Shown: positions 26,485-36,700 of the stretch, piece by piece | Layout: the number at the start of each line of letters is the position of its first letter | Position numbering within the stretch: position 1 is the stretch's first letter | Assembly: GCF_947498515.1 (NCBI RefSeq) | Contig: NZ_CANMKO010000003.1 | Location: 62,001 to 126,000 of the forward strand | From: an uncultured Pelagimonas sp. | GTDB lineage: Bacteria > Pseudomonadota > Alphaproteobacteria > Rhodobacterales > Rhodobacteraceae | Length of the DNA: 64,000 nucleotides | Direction of reading: 5' to 3' | Made by a program: the position numbers and the translations under genes | Notes under the pieces: generated by a model | Seen by the model: only the letters and a program-made list of their open reading frames with translations | Database searches by the model: none | What the model was told of the DNA's origin: nothing

Positions 26485-27167
26485 TGGCACAACCGACGAT
26501 CACCGGCATGTCTTCATCCGCGATCCGTAGACGGTCACGGACCTATGACGTTGAGGCCGCAGCGGCCAAGATGCAGGAAGTCATTGCCTTCATCACTTCG
26601 TCTTACGTCTTGGCAACCGATGTGGGGGATTTGAAGCCCACGTTGGCGAAAACTGCCCCTGATGGCTGGCTCATGCTGGACGGCTCCACCTTTGATGCGG
26701 CGCAATATCCCGATCTTTTCGCCGCAATCGGAACCAACCAGCTACCGAATTTCCGCGACCGCTACCCAATCGGGGCAGGCGGAACGGTTGCACCGGGCCT
26801 TCTGGATACCGGGGGCGCAACCAATATCACCCTGACCGCTGCACAGATGCCAGCACACACGCACGGCGTCACAGACGGTGGCCACACGCACGTTGTCAAT
26901 GATCCGGGCCACGCACACGCTGTCACCGATCCGGGCCATTCACACACGGGCCTCGTTGCGGGTCCAGCCGTGGCCGGTGGCGCGGCGGTAGGGGCGGTTC
27001 CGGGCGCAACATCAGTCGATCCGTCCGGTGTCACGGTTGATGCCGCCCAATCGGGAATAACAATCGGCGCTGCGCAATCCGGCATGACCATTGACCAAGC
27101 TGGGGGAGGGGCCCCGGTTCCCATCACACCGCCGTATGTCGGCGTAAACTGGATGATTAAGACATGA
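26484..27167 (+). CDS. Tail collar-domain protein with His repeats
   Basis: A 227-residue protein. Residues about 45-95 form a phage collar domain (PDGWLMLDGSTFDAAQYPDLFAAIG, LPNFRDRYPIGAG). A His-rich stretch follows, with four turns of an H-T/A-H-x-V-x-D-x-GH pattern, then a Gly/Ala/Val repeat. Such His sites hold metal ions along a trimeric fibre axis. It overlaps the 27164 gene by 4 bp. Confidence 0.75.
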   Translation: MAQPTITGMSSSAIRRRSRTYDVEAAAAKMQEVIAFITSSYVLATDVGDLKPTLAKTAPDGWLMLDGSTFDAAQYPDLFAAIGTNQLPNFRDRYPIGAGGTVAPGLLDTGGATNITLTAAQMPAHTHGVTDGGHTHVVNDPGHAHAVTDPGHSHTGLVAGPAVAGGAAVGAVPGATSVDPSGVTVDAAQSGITIGAAQSGMTIDQAGGGAPVPITPPYVGVNWMIKT

Positions 27168-28591
27168 GCGGCGCGCGTTCCACACAGAAAGACATCCCCA
27201 TTGTTGTCCCTATCGGCGGGATGGATACGACCACTTGGGACCACTCATTGAGCGCTGGCACGGCCTCACTGATTGACAACATGATGATCGACAAGCGCCG
27301 CCTTTATACGCGCCCCGGATACGAGCGATTGACCACATCTGAGGGGTCGATTGCCGCAACGCTCATGCCGTTTGAGTTCAACAATCAGAGCGTCTTGCTT
27401 TCGAATAGCAACGGCAAGGTGCGCAACGCCTTGACCGGGGATTTGCTGTTTTCGCACCCCGGCGGCGGTGCCAAGATGTCCTACTCGCATATTTCAAACC
27501 ATCTGGTTTTCTGTTGCACGGTGGGCAGCTGGTACTTTGACGGCACCAATGTCACCCCGTCCAATTGGGTTGGTGGACCCGCAGAGTTTGGCGGCGTGGT
27601 GGCTCACAATGAGCGCCTTTACTATTGGGAAAATGACAGTCTTGATTTCTACTATGCCGCCACGGGCGCAATCGCTGGTGATCTGACGCTATTCCCCTTG
27701 TCTCGCCTTGGGAACATGCGCGGCTCCATCGCAGAAATGGCGAGTTGGACTGTGGATGCTTCGCACGGTGCGAATGACGTGCTGGTGATCATCACGACCG
27801 CCGGTGACGTTGCCGTTTACGAAGGGATCGACCCCGGCGATAGCTTAGACTGGCGCTTGACGGGCCGGTACAAAATCGCCCGACCGATCACGTCCAAGAA
27901 ATCCACCTGCAAGCTGGGTGCGGACCTGCTGGTCCAGACGCAAGCCGGTGTCCTGAGCATGACGAGCGTTTTTCGCGGATCTGAATTGGCGATGCAGGAG
28001 ACATTTTCAAGCAAGGTCGATGCCGAATATCTGGTGGATCACTACGAGAATTGGGGCATTTGGCAGACCTATTTGGACCCAAAGGGCAAGTTCCTGTTGC
28101 TGAACAGCGAAGACCTGCAAGGCAATATCCTGCAGTTCGTCAAGTGCTTGGGCAGCGGCGCATGGGTCCGGTGGTCTACCATCCCGGCGGTGGATTGGTG
28201 CGCCTTGGGTGACGACACGTTTTTCATCAGCAAGGGCGGTCACATCTACCGCTATGGCGTCGGCAATACGGACGCGGGAATTGACATCGTTGGCCACATC
28301 GACATGGGCGGATCGGATACCAAAACGGCCTATTCTGTGTCGCTGGCTGGCGGGACATTCTCTGCAGATGGCGACTTTGATTTGGAGATTTCCGCGCGTG
28401 GTGATCAGCAACTCGAAGGGCTTTCTTTGCTCACGTCCCACGACGACGGGAACGACTATCGGCAAGTGGTGATGCCCGTGACTTCGCGCGGTGACACGAT
28501 GCAGCTGACCTACCGGATTTATGGGCGCGGAACCCGCGTTGACTTCCGAACAGCCGAGGCGCGCGGGCGTGTTTCGAGGCGCAGAGTATGA
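27164..28591 (+). CDS. Packaged-DNA stabilisation/tail hub protein (P22 gp10-like)
   Basis: A 475-residue beta-rich protein. It opens with PIVVPIGGMDTTTWDHSLSAGTA and RRLYTRPGYERL, typical of gp10-like hubs that close the tail after packaging. The repeated aromatic strands (SWYFDGTNVTPSNW, AHNERLYYWENDSLDFYYA, GHIYRYGVGN) suggest a propeller. It overlaps the adjacent genes by 4 bp on both sides. Confidence 0.65.
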   Translation: MSGARSTQKDIPIVVPIGGMDTTTWDHSLSAGTASLIDNMMIDKRRLYTRPGYERLTTSEGSIAATLMPFEFNNQSVLLSNSNGKVRNALTGDLLFSHPGGGAKMSYSHISNHLVFCCTVGSWYFDGTNVTPSNWVGGPAEFGGVVAHNERLYYWENDSLDFYYAATGAIAGDLTLFPLSRLGNMRGSIAEMASWTVDASHGANDVLVIITTAGDVAVYEGIDPGDSLDWRLTGRYKIARPITSKKSTCKLGADLLVQTQAGVLSMTSVFRGSELAMQETFSSKVDAEYLVDHYENWGIWQTYLDPKGKFLLLNSEDLQGNILQFVKCLGSGAWVRWSTIPAVDWCALGDDTFFISKGGHIYRYGVGNTDAGIDIVGHIDMGGSDTKTAYSVSLAGGTFSADGDFDLEISARGDQQLEGLSLLTSHDDGNDYRQVVMPVTSRGDTMQLTYRIYGRGTRVDFRTAEARGRVSRRRV

Positions 28592-29007
28592 TTGTCGGAC
28601 GGTTGCTTTACGGGGCAGATGATCATGTTGCGCAGTTCGTTGGCGGCCAAATTGGCGGTGACGTTATCTATAGTTCACATAGGGCTATTGGTGTGCTATC
28701 CAACAATCGAAGCAAACTAATCGCGGGCGTCGTCTACTACGCTTTTGACGGCTCAAACATCTTGGTCGATATAGCGGCCACATCCCCGCATTGGTGCCGC
28801 AAAGACATTCTTAAATCGCTATTCGATTACCCCTTTGAGCAATTGGGGTGCCGAAGGCTCACAAGCAAAATTAGCGCCGAAAACACCCGGTCCCTCAAGC
28901 TATGCGAGGGATTGGGTTTTTGTCGTGAAGGATTGCTGCGTGAGGGCGGGACCGATGGTCAAGACGCTCATGTTCTTGGCCTACTGAAATCTGAACGGAG
29001 ATTTTGA
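28588..29007 (+). CDS. GNAT-family acetyltransferase
   Basis: A 139-residue protein with the RimJ/RimL-type GNAT order: strands LIAGVVYYAFDGSNILVDIAA, a CoA-binding helix (WCRKDILKSLFDYPFEQLGCRRL) and the NTRSLKLCEGLGFCREGLLREGG motif. It sits within the virion operon between the hub and ejection genes, with ATGA overlap upstream. The substrate is unknown; a virion protein or a host protein met early in infection are both possible. Confidence 0.8.
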   Translation: MIVGRLLYGADDHVAQFVGGQIGGDVIYSSHRAIGVLSNNRSKLIAGVVYYAFDGSNILVDIAATSPHWCRKDILKSLFDYPFEQLGCRRLTSKISAENTRSLKLCEGLGFCREGLLREGGTDGQDAHVLGLLKSERRF

Positions 29008-29008
29008 A

Positions 29009-29776
29009 ATGGGCTCAGGTAAAGGCGGAAGCGCCCCAAGCGCACCCAATCCATACGACACGGCGCAGGCGCAGGCGAACATCAACCGCCTCAACACCTA
29101 TACGCCTTATGGAAACTCTGTTTACGGACACGTCGGCTCTAATGGTGAGTTCGTCGCCGGTCAGGGTGGCCGAGATAGTCAATCCGCTGTCTCCCTAATT
29201 GAAAGCCCGTTCCAACAGCAGCTTCGAGAGGGTCAGGAAGAAGGGGCGCTTGGCCTGCAGTCTGCCTTGCTGGGTGGCGGAATTAACCTGCCAGACCGCG
29301 CAACGCCGCAAGGTACAGATGCCATTGCTCAAGAGTTCTATGACAACAATGTCGGCCTCATTTCGCGTGACTTCGAGCGCGACCAGATGCGGACAGAGGG
29401 GCGCTTGCAGAACCGAGGTATCCCCATTGGTGCCGAAGCATTTGACGATGGTATGCGACCGGTTCGAGAGGCCCAGACAAACGCACTGACAGGCCTCGCA
29501 GCTCAGGCCCAGCAATACGCGGGCAACGAGCAGAGCCGCCGGTATGGCCTCGATCGAACATCGCGCAATGACGCACTTGGCGAATACATGACCGCAATCA
29601 GCGGCGAACAGTTTTCACCATCGCCCCTGATCAACCTGCCGAACACCCAAGGCATTGATCTAGCTGGGATGATTAACAACAACTATCAGGCCGAAATGCA
29701 GCAATACTCAATGGATCAGCAGAACCGAATGCAGAACATTGGCATGATCGGCGGGCTTCTCGGGGGGTTCCTGTAA
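29009..29776 (+). CDS. Probable DNA ejection/internal virion protein 1
   Basis: A 255-residue protein. It is Gln/Asn/Gly-rich and helical, with a Ser/Gly/Pro start and a Gly-rich hydrophobic end (IGMIGGLLGGFL). This end and the gene order (after the tail hub, before the giant protein) fit podoviral internal proteins that leave the capsid with DNA. No enzymatic motif is visible. Confidence 0.55.
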   Translation: MGSGKGGSAPSAPNPYDTAQAQANINRLNTYTPYGNSVYGHVGSNGEFVAGQGGRDSQSAVSLIESPFQQQLREGQEEGALGLQSALLGGGINLPDRATPQGTDAIAQEFYDNNVGLISRDFERDQMRTEGRLQNRGIPIGAEAFDDGMRPVREAQTNALTGLAAQAQQYAGNEQSRRYGLDRTSRNDALGEYMTAISGEQFSPSPLINLPNTQGIDLAGMINNNYQAEMQQYSMDQQNRMQNIGMIGGLLGGFL

Positions 29777-30699
29777 TGTCCATTACGAGCGCAATTCAAT
29801 CCCTCATGGGCGGTAAGATGTCGTCCAATTCTGGCGGCGCTGGTGGCGCAGGAGTTGGGACGCCCTTCATCAATCACGGAACCGGCAACGGCCTTCGGAG
29901 CGCACTCAGCAACTTCGGAACCAAAATGGGTGATGCCGACGCAAAGACCGGGATGCCAGGCTCCACAGCGGCCCCGAGTGAAAGCCTGCGACCGAAATCG
30001 CGTTCAGAAGGTCTTGCGTCTTCGATCCGTCAAAGCGACGGCCAGAAAAAGCCACTCATGAACGACAACGTGCGTATGAAGCTGGCGCGGACATTGGCGT
30101 TTATTGCCGAGGCAAACGGCATGGGCGGGAATACCCCGGCTCACCAAGCAGCCGCCGCGATTTCTGGCCGCATGGAAGAGGAAGAAGCGCTACGGGCCGC
30201 GAACGCCCAGCGTCAAGGTTTGATCGGCGCTCTGAATAGCTCTGGAATGTCCATCCCCGGAGCGGAGTTCTTAGACCCCGACGACCTGCAAAGCATGGTG
30301 ATGTACGGCGCGAAAGAGCGCGCAAAGACAATCCAGATGGCGGCGCGCGCGTCGGCCAAGGCTCGTCGCACCGGGGGCGGTGGGCGCAAATCCAGCGGTC
30401 GTGGCCGACCCGCGTCGAGCGGTGGCGGTGGTGGAACGACGGATGCGGATGGTCGTTATTTCCCACCCGCCAACACGTCGGGAAACAAGAACATTATCGC
30501 CTACATGCGCGGCACTGGTGCCACGTACAAAGAGGCCTTTGAAGCGCTGAACGGCGGTGGAAGTGGCAAATCAAGCGCCGCAGCAAACCCCTATGCCCCA
30601 GCCCCGGCGGGGTCGCCTGCACAACCGGCGGCACCGGCAGCGGGCAGCATAGACGACCGCCTCAAGCAAATTGGCGCCATGATCCAGAGCAGCGGGTAA
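29776..30699 (+). CDS. Probable DNA ejection/internal virion protein 2
   Basis: A 307-residue protein. Residues about 95-185 are helical; the rest is low complexity, with Gly/Ser/Arg-rich (GGGGRKSSGRGRP) and Pro/Ala-rich segments. The start overlaps the preceding stop by one base and the giant gene begins 3 bp after its stop. A role as a small partner of the giant ejected protein is inferred from position. Confidence 0.55.
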   Translation: MSITSAIQSLMGGKMSSNSGGAGGAGVGTPFINHGTGNGLRSALSNFGTKMGDADAKTGMPGSTAAPSESLRPKSRSEGLASSIRQSDGQKKPLMNDNVRMKLARTLAFIAEANGMGGNTPAHQAAAAISGRMEEEEALRAANAQRQGLIGALNSSGMSIPGAEFLDPDDLQSMVMYGAKERAKTIQMAARASAKARRTGGGGRKSSGRGRPASSGGGGGTTDADGRYFPPANTSGNKNIIAYMRGTGATYKEAFEALNGGGSGKSSAAANPYAPAPAGSPAQPAAPAAGSIDDRLKQIGAMIQSSG

Positions 30700-30702
30700 A
30701 CC

Positions 30703-33700
30703 ATGTCTGACATTGAAAAATTCAAGAAAATCCGTGGCCTTCTCCCTGAGCTGGACCACCTGTCCGATGGTGAGTTTGCCGAAAAGGTTCGGACAACCGC
30801 CTTGCCAGATATGGATAAGGTTGATTTTTACCACAAGGTCGGCCTGCAGGACCGGAACCCGTCTGGGTTTGAGGACCGTCCCGCCCTTGGAGCTTTGGCC
30901 GGTGGCCTTGGCGGATCTACACAACCAAAACCGGCTCCATTGAGCCCAACCGAACAGCCTGTAGCCCTCCCGAACGTCGCAACGCAGGCTCCGGCCATGC
31001 CTCGCGCTCCGGGCGTTACCCCAGCTGTCAGCCCCCCGGCTGGAATGGACGCACTGCCTTCGATTGGCGGGCCAGATGTTTCTGCGCCTCGCTCTCCAAT
31101 GCAGGAGCCTATGGCCCCGATTGGCGGCCCCGCGATCAGTCCAGCCGGGGGCAAGCCAGCCCTTTCCGATGCAATCATTCAAGCGTCAAAGCCGGAAGGG
31201 CCGCGCCAGAAACCGGACATGAGTTTTGGCATGGGCGGGTTTAACCCGGATCAAGCCGCGCTGGCACGTCGTCAGGCCATTGAGCTTGGCGGTGCCGAAA
31301 TCGCCGGCCGAAATGATCCAGTCGCGCCGGAACCCGTTGACCCGAACAACCCCGAGGGAACCGCAGTCGGTCGAGCCGTTGAGCGTGGTGTAATCCGCGT
31401 AAAGCAATCGGTTCCCGCATATAAGGCGTCCCGCGCAGCATCAGCGATCCGTGAAGCCCGAGAAGGCTATGCGTCGCAGGGTGGTTATCAGGCCCGCGCC
31501 GATAGCTACGAAGAGGAAGCCGCTGCACTTGAGGCGGAGCTTAGCGTCGTTGCCGAGGCCGACCCCGAAGCCGCCGAACAGCTTCAAGAAGAGATTGATT
31601 TCCTGCGTTCCAAGGCGAAGATGGAGCGCATTGGGGCCGACACACCAACGATCAAGGGCAACCAAAAGCGCCTCGACGCCGTGGCCACCAAGAAGGCCGT
31701 CACTGGCAGTGAAGCCTTGGTGCGCCTGCAGGAGTTGAGCAAAGAGGCCCAAGCCCTGCCGATGTCTGCCGGTGCCGAGAACGTGAAAAAGCGCCTCGCT
31801 GCAGCCGAAGACACATGGTCCGATACCTTCAACGTCCTGATGGAAAGCCCGCTTGAAACCGGCGCATTCTTGGCCGAGGTCGGGCTTGAAAGTTCGCCAC
31901 AACTGGCCGCGTCTGCAGCCGCCGGTATCATTACCAAAAACCCCGGTGTTGCCTCTGCAATCTTGGGTGGCGGTGCCATGACTTCCGAATACGGGTCGTC
32001 TATTGCCGAGTACCTGCAGGAGAAGCGCATCAAGATCAATTCGGTTGAAGATGCGGCCGCAGTCCTGAAAGACCCCGATCTTATGCGTGATGCCGAGGCC
32101 CGAGGCCTCAAGCGCGGCGTTGTGATTGCCGCCGCAGAAGCGCTTGGCATGAAGGCAACAGCGGTCGCGCAAGGGGCCATGTCGCCCGTCAAAGGCGCAA
32201 TCGCCGGGGCTGGTATCCAAGCCACCGCTGGTGGTGGTGGTGAAGCCGCAGCCCGCGCCGCAGCGGGTCAGGAGTTTAGCGCTCAAGAGGTGATCATTGA
32301 GGCATTGGCCGAGGTGTTTACGGCCCCTGCAGAGATTGCGACCGCTGCGTACAGCAAAAAGAAGCCCGACGCCCAGCAAACCCCGCCCATGCCCCCACAG
32401 GCTGGCGTTCCGCCGCTTGACGAGGCCGCGCCCAATGTGAAGACACCGACACCAGACCTGCCAAACAAGGTCCGCCCGGAGCCATTGCAGCCCGAGACAC
32501 CGCCAAGCTCCGGCACCGCAGATGCGATCCGCAAGGCAACTGAGCCAGCACCCGCGCCGGAACCGACACCAGAGCCTACGCCCGTTTCGAAAAAGCCCGC
32601 GGCAGACACCGAAGAAAGCAACCCCGAGGCGTTTGAGGAAGAGGCCGAAGAAAAGCTGAATTACGTTTCAGGCTCAGACGGCAATCTCTACAAGGTTGAT
32701 CGGGACGAAACCGGCAAGGCCGTGTTCAGCGCTGTTGGACCTGACGATGGCGGCGCTGCCACTGCGTCATCTGTGCCGGATGATGCGGAAAGCCGCATTG
32801 CTGAAATTGAGGCAAACGCCCCGAAGAAAGACCTTCAAAAAAAGCCATTCACTTACCTGTTCAAGCGGATGAATTTTGGTGTCAAAGGCGAGAATGCGAA
32901 GGGCATTCACCCTGACGGGCCCATCGGCCAAATCCTCAAGGCTGGCGGCATGACATCGCGCAACAGCCCCGGCGTTTTCAGCCGCAAGGGTTCGCCGTCA
33001 GCTGACAATATCCCTGTCAGTGAAATTCGTGAGCATTACCCGGAAGCGCCCGACGACGGGAACGGGTATGTAGAACCGCAATGGCTTGCAGACAAGTTGC
33101 TGGCAGAGCATGGCGGAACCCCTCAGTTTAGCGCTGATCAATACGACCTTGTGCAGCACCATAAGGCCTATGACGATGCGCTGGCAGAAGTTCGCACAGG
33201 AAGAGTTACACCCGAGGCCGATACCTATGTGGAGCCAACCGGCATTCCGCACCCGGAAAAGGACATGCGCCAGCCCATTGAGCGTCTGAACGATATTCGA
33301 ACAGCGGTCATTTCTGAGGCCCATGAAGACGGGATTGATCTTGACCCCGCATCACTGGCCCGTGTTACTGACAAACTTGATCGGGATGGTGGCGAAGTCA
33401 TTGATGCGATTTGGTCTGATCTATCGAACCCTGATTTCGCGCCGGAACAAAAAGGAGCCTTAGTTGATGAAAACCCAATCCCCTTCCCAGAGCCGGGGAA
33501 TGACCAAGCGCCAGCGGGCAGAGCGGACCCTGCAAGCAGCCAAGGACGGCTGGATCAAGGCGCAACAAGTGATGCGCGACCCGAAGGCGACACGCGAACA
33601 GAAGATCGAGGCCAAGAAGCACTCGGACCGGTGCAACAAAACGCGCCAGTCAGTGATGGCAAACCTGCAAGCGAACAAACCGACGCAGGCGAACAAACCC

Positions 33701-36700
33701 TAATACCTGGCGTTGAGCCTGTCACCGACAAGGCCAAGGCCGAAGTGCAGATGTCCAAGCCGAAGCGCGGCGGTAACGCGCCCGTTGACGATGGCCTGTT
33801 TGACACTGGCGCGCGCGATCAAACGGATATGTTTTCCGACGCGGGCGCATCCCCCAAGCCGAAAGCTGGAAAGAAGCGAACCGCAGCCGATAATTTCCGA
33901 GAAAACTACGCCCGAAAAATGAAGGGTGGCGGCAACGATTTGCGCGGCAATCCAAACCTGTCCGGTGTCGCTGATTACGCTGATTGGCTTGGAAACCTGC
34001 CGGATGCAGATTGGGCGGCGATTGAGGGGCATTTTGGAAATGAACACAACCCATTCCTGAACGCCGCGTCCATTGATGAAGTGGGGGCGCAAAATTTCCT
34101 GCAGGGGAAGATAGACGACGCAGGGAAAAAGACGGTTAAGAAAAAACCCGTTTCAGATCAGGCGGGTAACGCCCAAAATCAAGAGCCGGTCAAGAAACCG
34201 GATGATGAAATCGACCTTGACGACATCGGGTTCTCAGCCGACGAACTGGCAGAGCTTGACGCCATTGGCGCGGCCTTCAAAAAGAAGTTGGACGGTACGC
34301 AGCTTAACGCAGGCCTTGACCCTGAGTTGATTGGATTGGCCTACAAAGCCGCCTCGATTTACATCAAGCGTGGGGTCCGAGATTTCTCCAAATTCGCCAA
34401 GGCTTTTGTCAAGCAAACCGGCCTGCAGATGGACACGGTTGCGCGCTACCTTCGCGATGCTTACAATTCCGTGCGCGACGACATGGAAGACGATGGCGCG
34501 GATGTGTCCGACATGGACGATAGCCGCGCGGTTCGTACCAAAACTAAGGAGCTTCAAGATGAATTTCGGGACAGCGGAAACGATCTGGAACAAGGTCAAG
34601 AACCCACGGACGGAGTGGGGCAAGCAGATGTTCCCAATGACGGACGAAGCACTGAACGAAGCGCTGGACCAAGTGAGGGACCGGATCAAGGCCGATCCGG
34701 TGGTGATCGAACTGTATCTGATGCTGGCACCGCTCCTGCACGAGCGCCCCGCACTGCAGGAGACAGTGGACGAACACCCGGAACTGATGCAGGCGTTACC
34801 CGAAGTCCTGAATACGAAGGAAGCCCTCAATCTGGCGTCGAAGGAACACCCGATGCTGAGCCGGGAGCGATTGTTGACGCTCACGAAGCTGCTACACCGC
34901 GACCTCGGGGCGAGCCTGACGCCAACGCTCAACAACTAGCCAACCAGACCGATACAAAGCCAAAGTTTGGCGACCCTGACAGCATTGATGCGATGCTGCC
35001 TGCGCTGCACCCTGAACAGCGCGACGACGTTCTAAAGATCGAAGAACGGTTCTTTGCCCCGAAGGATGGCCGCAAGGCTGGCTATGGGTACATGAACACC
35101 AACGGCACCGGCACCGGGAAAACCTATGTTGCCGCTGGATTGGCCAAGCGTTTCTATGCGGCTGGCAAACAGAACATCTTGATCATGACGAAGCGCCCGA
35201 CGTTCAAGACCTTCAAAGAGGCGCTTGACGCTTTGGGGGTTCCATACAACGAGCCGAAGGACACCGACACCTCGTATGAGGGCGTCAATCTGGTCACGAT
35301 CAACGGCGCGCTTGGCAAGAACAAAGCCCTTGCAGATATTGAGTGGGATTTGATCATCCCCGACGAGACAAACTATATCTCCGAGAACATGAAGGGCGAT
35401 ATTCTGGCCCGTGGCGATGACTTCCGGGGGCTGGCATTGCACCCGGATCACCTCGTCAACCGCGCCAACATGCACTTGCACGAACAGATCACAGAGCTTG
35501 AGAAGGTGCGCCTTGAAATCTTGGTCGCCGTCGAAGCCGGGAAAAACAATGAAGCCGATCAGCTTGAGAACCGGGCCCGGAGCTTAGAAGAGAGGATCAG
35601 CAAAGAGCGTCAGCGCTTGGTATCGGAATACAAGAAGAAACCTCGCCCACACGTCGCCATGTTCTCTGCCACGCCGTTCACGACGCCCAAGAGCCTTGAG
35701 TACGGAGAGGGCTTCCTGTTCGACTTCGAAAAGATCGACGCCACATCGTACAACCAGCCAAACGGGCGCGAGAAATTCATGATCCAGAATTTCGGATACC
35801 GGATGCGCTACAACAAGCTGACCGAGCCTGAAAACATGGTCGATATGGCGATGATGGCCCGCCGGTTTAACGAGCGCCTGCGCCGTGAGGGCGTCATGGA
35901 TGGTCGTGTCTTGGAAGTGGATCACGATTACCAGCGCATGTGGCTGGACGTTGATGGCGGTGTTGGAACCCAGATCGACGCGGCATTCAAACTGATGCAC
36001 GAAGACAAGCATTTCCGCCCGCTCTATACGGCGTTCAACAAGTCTTTCTCGCATCACAAGCGCATTCAGTTGCTTGAGGCAATCAAGGCGCAGGGTGCGA
36101 TTGAAAACATCCGGGCAGACCTTGCTCTTGGTCGTAAGGTCGTGGTGTTCCATGACCGGCAATATGGCGGCGGGTTCAATCCGTTTGATACGCTTGAGGC
36201 CGCAGATAAGAACCAAAGCGCAGAAGGTCTTGAGGCTCTTTGGAGTGAGTTTCAGGCTGCAAACCCGTGGGTCAGCGAGTTGGATTTCACCGGCATGAAA
36301 CCCGCCCGCGATGCTCTGATTGAGGCATTCCCAAACGCGGCGATTGTCGGGTCAGGCGTAAGCGCGGGCAAGTCGCTGCGAAACCAGACCACGTTCAACA
36401 TGGATGATAGCGGCGTCGATGTGGTTATCACTCAGTCCGAAAGCGGCAAAGACGGCTGGTCCGGTCACGACACCACCGGCAAGCACCAACGCGCCATTCA
36501 TAACCTTGGCATTCCGAACCGCCCGACAACTTTGATCCAGACTGAGGGCCGCATCTATCGCGTGGGTCAGGCCTCGGATGCGATCTTCCGGTATTACAAC
36601 ACCGGGACGCAGATGGAGAAGCGCCTGTTTGCCGATGTCATTTCTGGCCGCGCCGACATGGCGGAAAGCCTCGCAATGGGCGATCAAGCCCGTGGCTTGC

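Noticed and set aside
31441-32379. 312-codon minus-strand frame in the giant gene
   Set aside because: Shadow of the Ala/Gly-rich part of the host frame; no start signal.
34331-34558. Upstream extension of nested frame B
   Set aside because: No ribosome site lies there and the host frame has normal protein composition in this part, so only the piece from ATG 34559 is credible.
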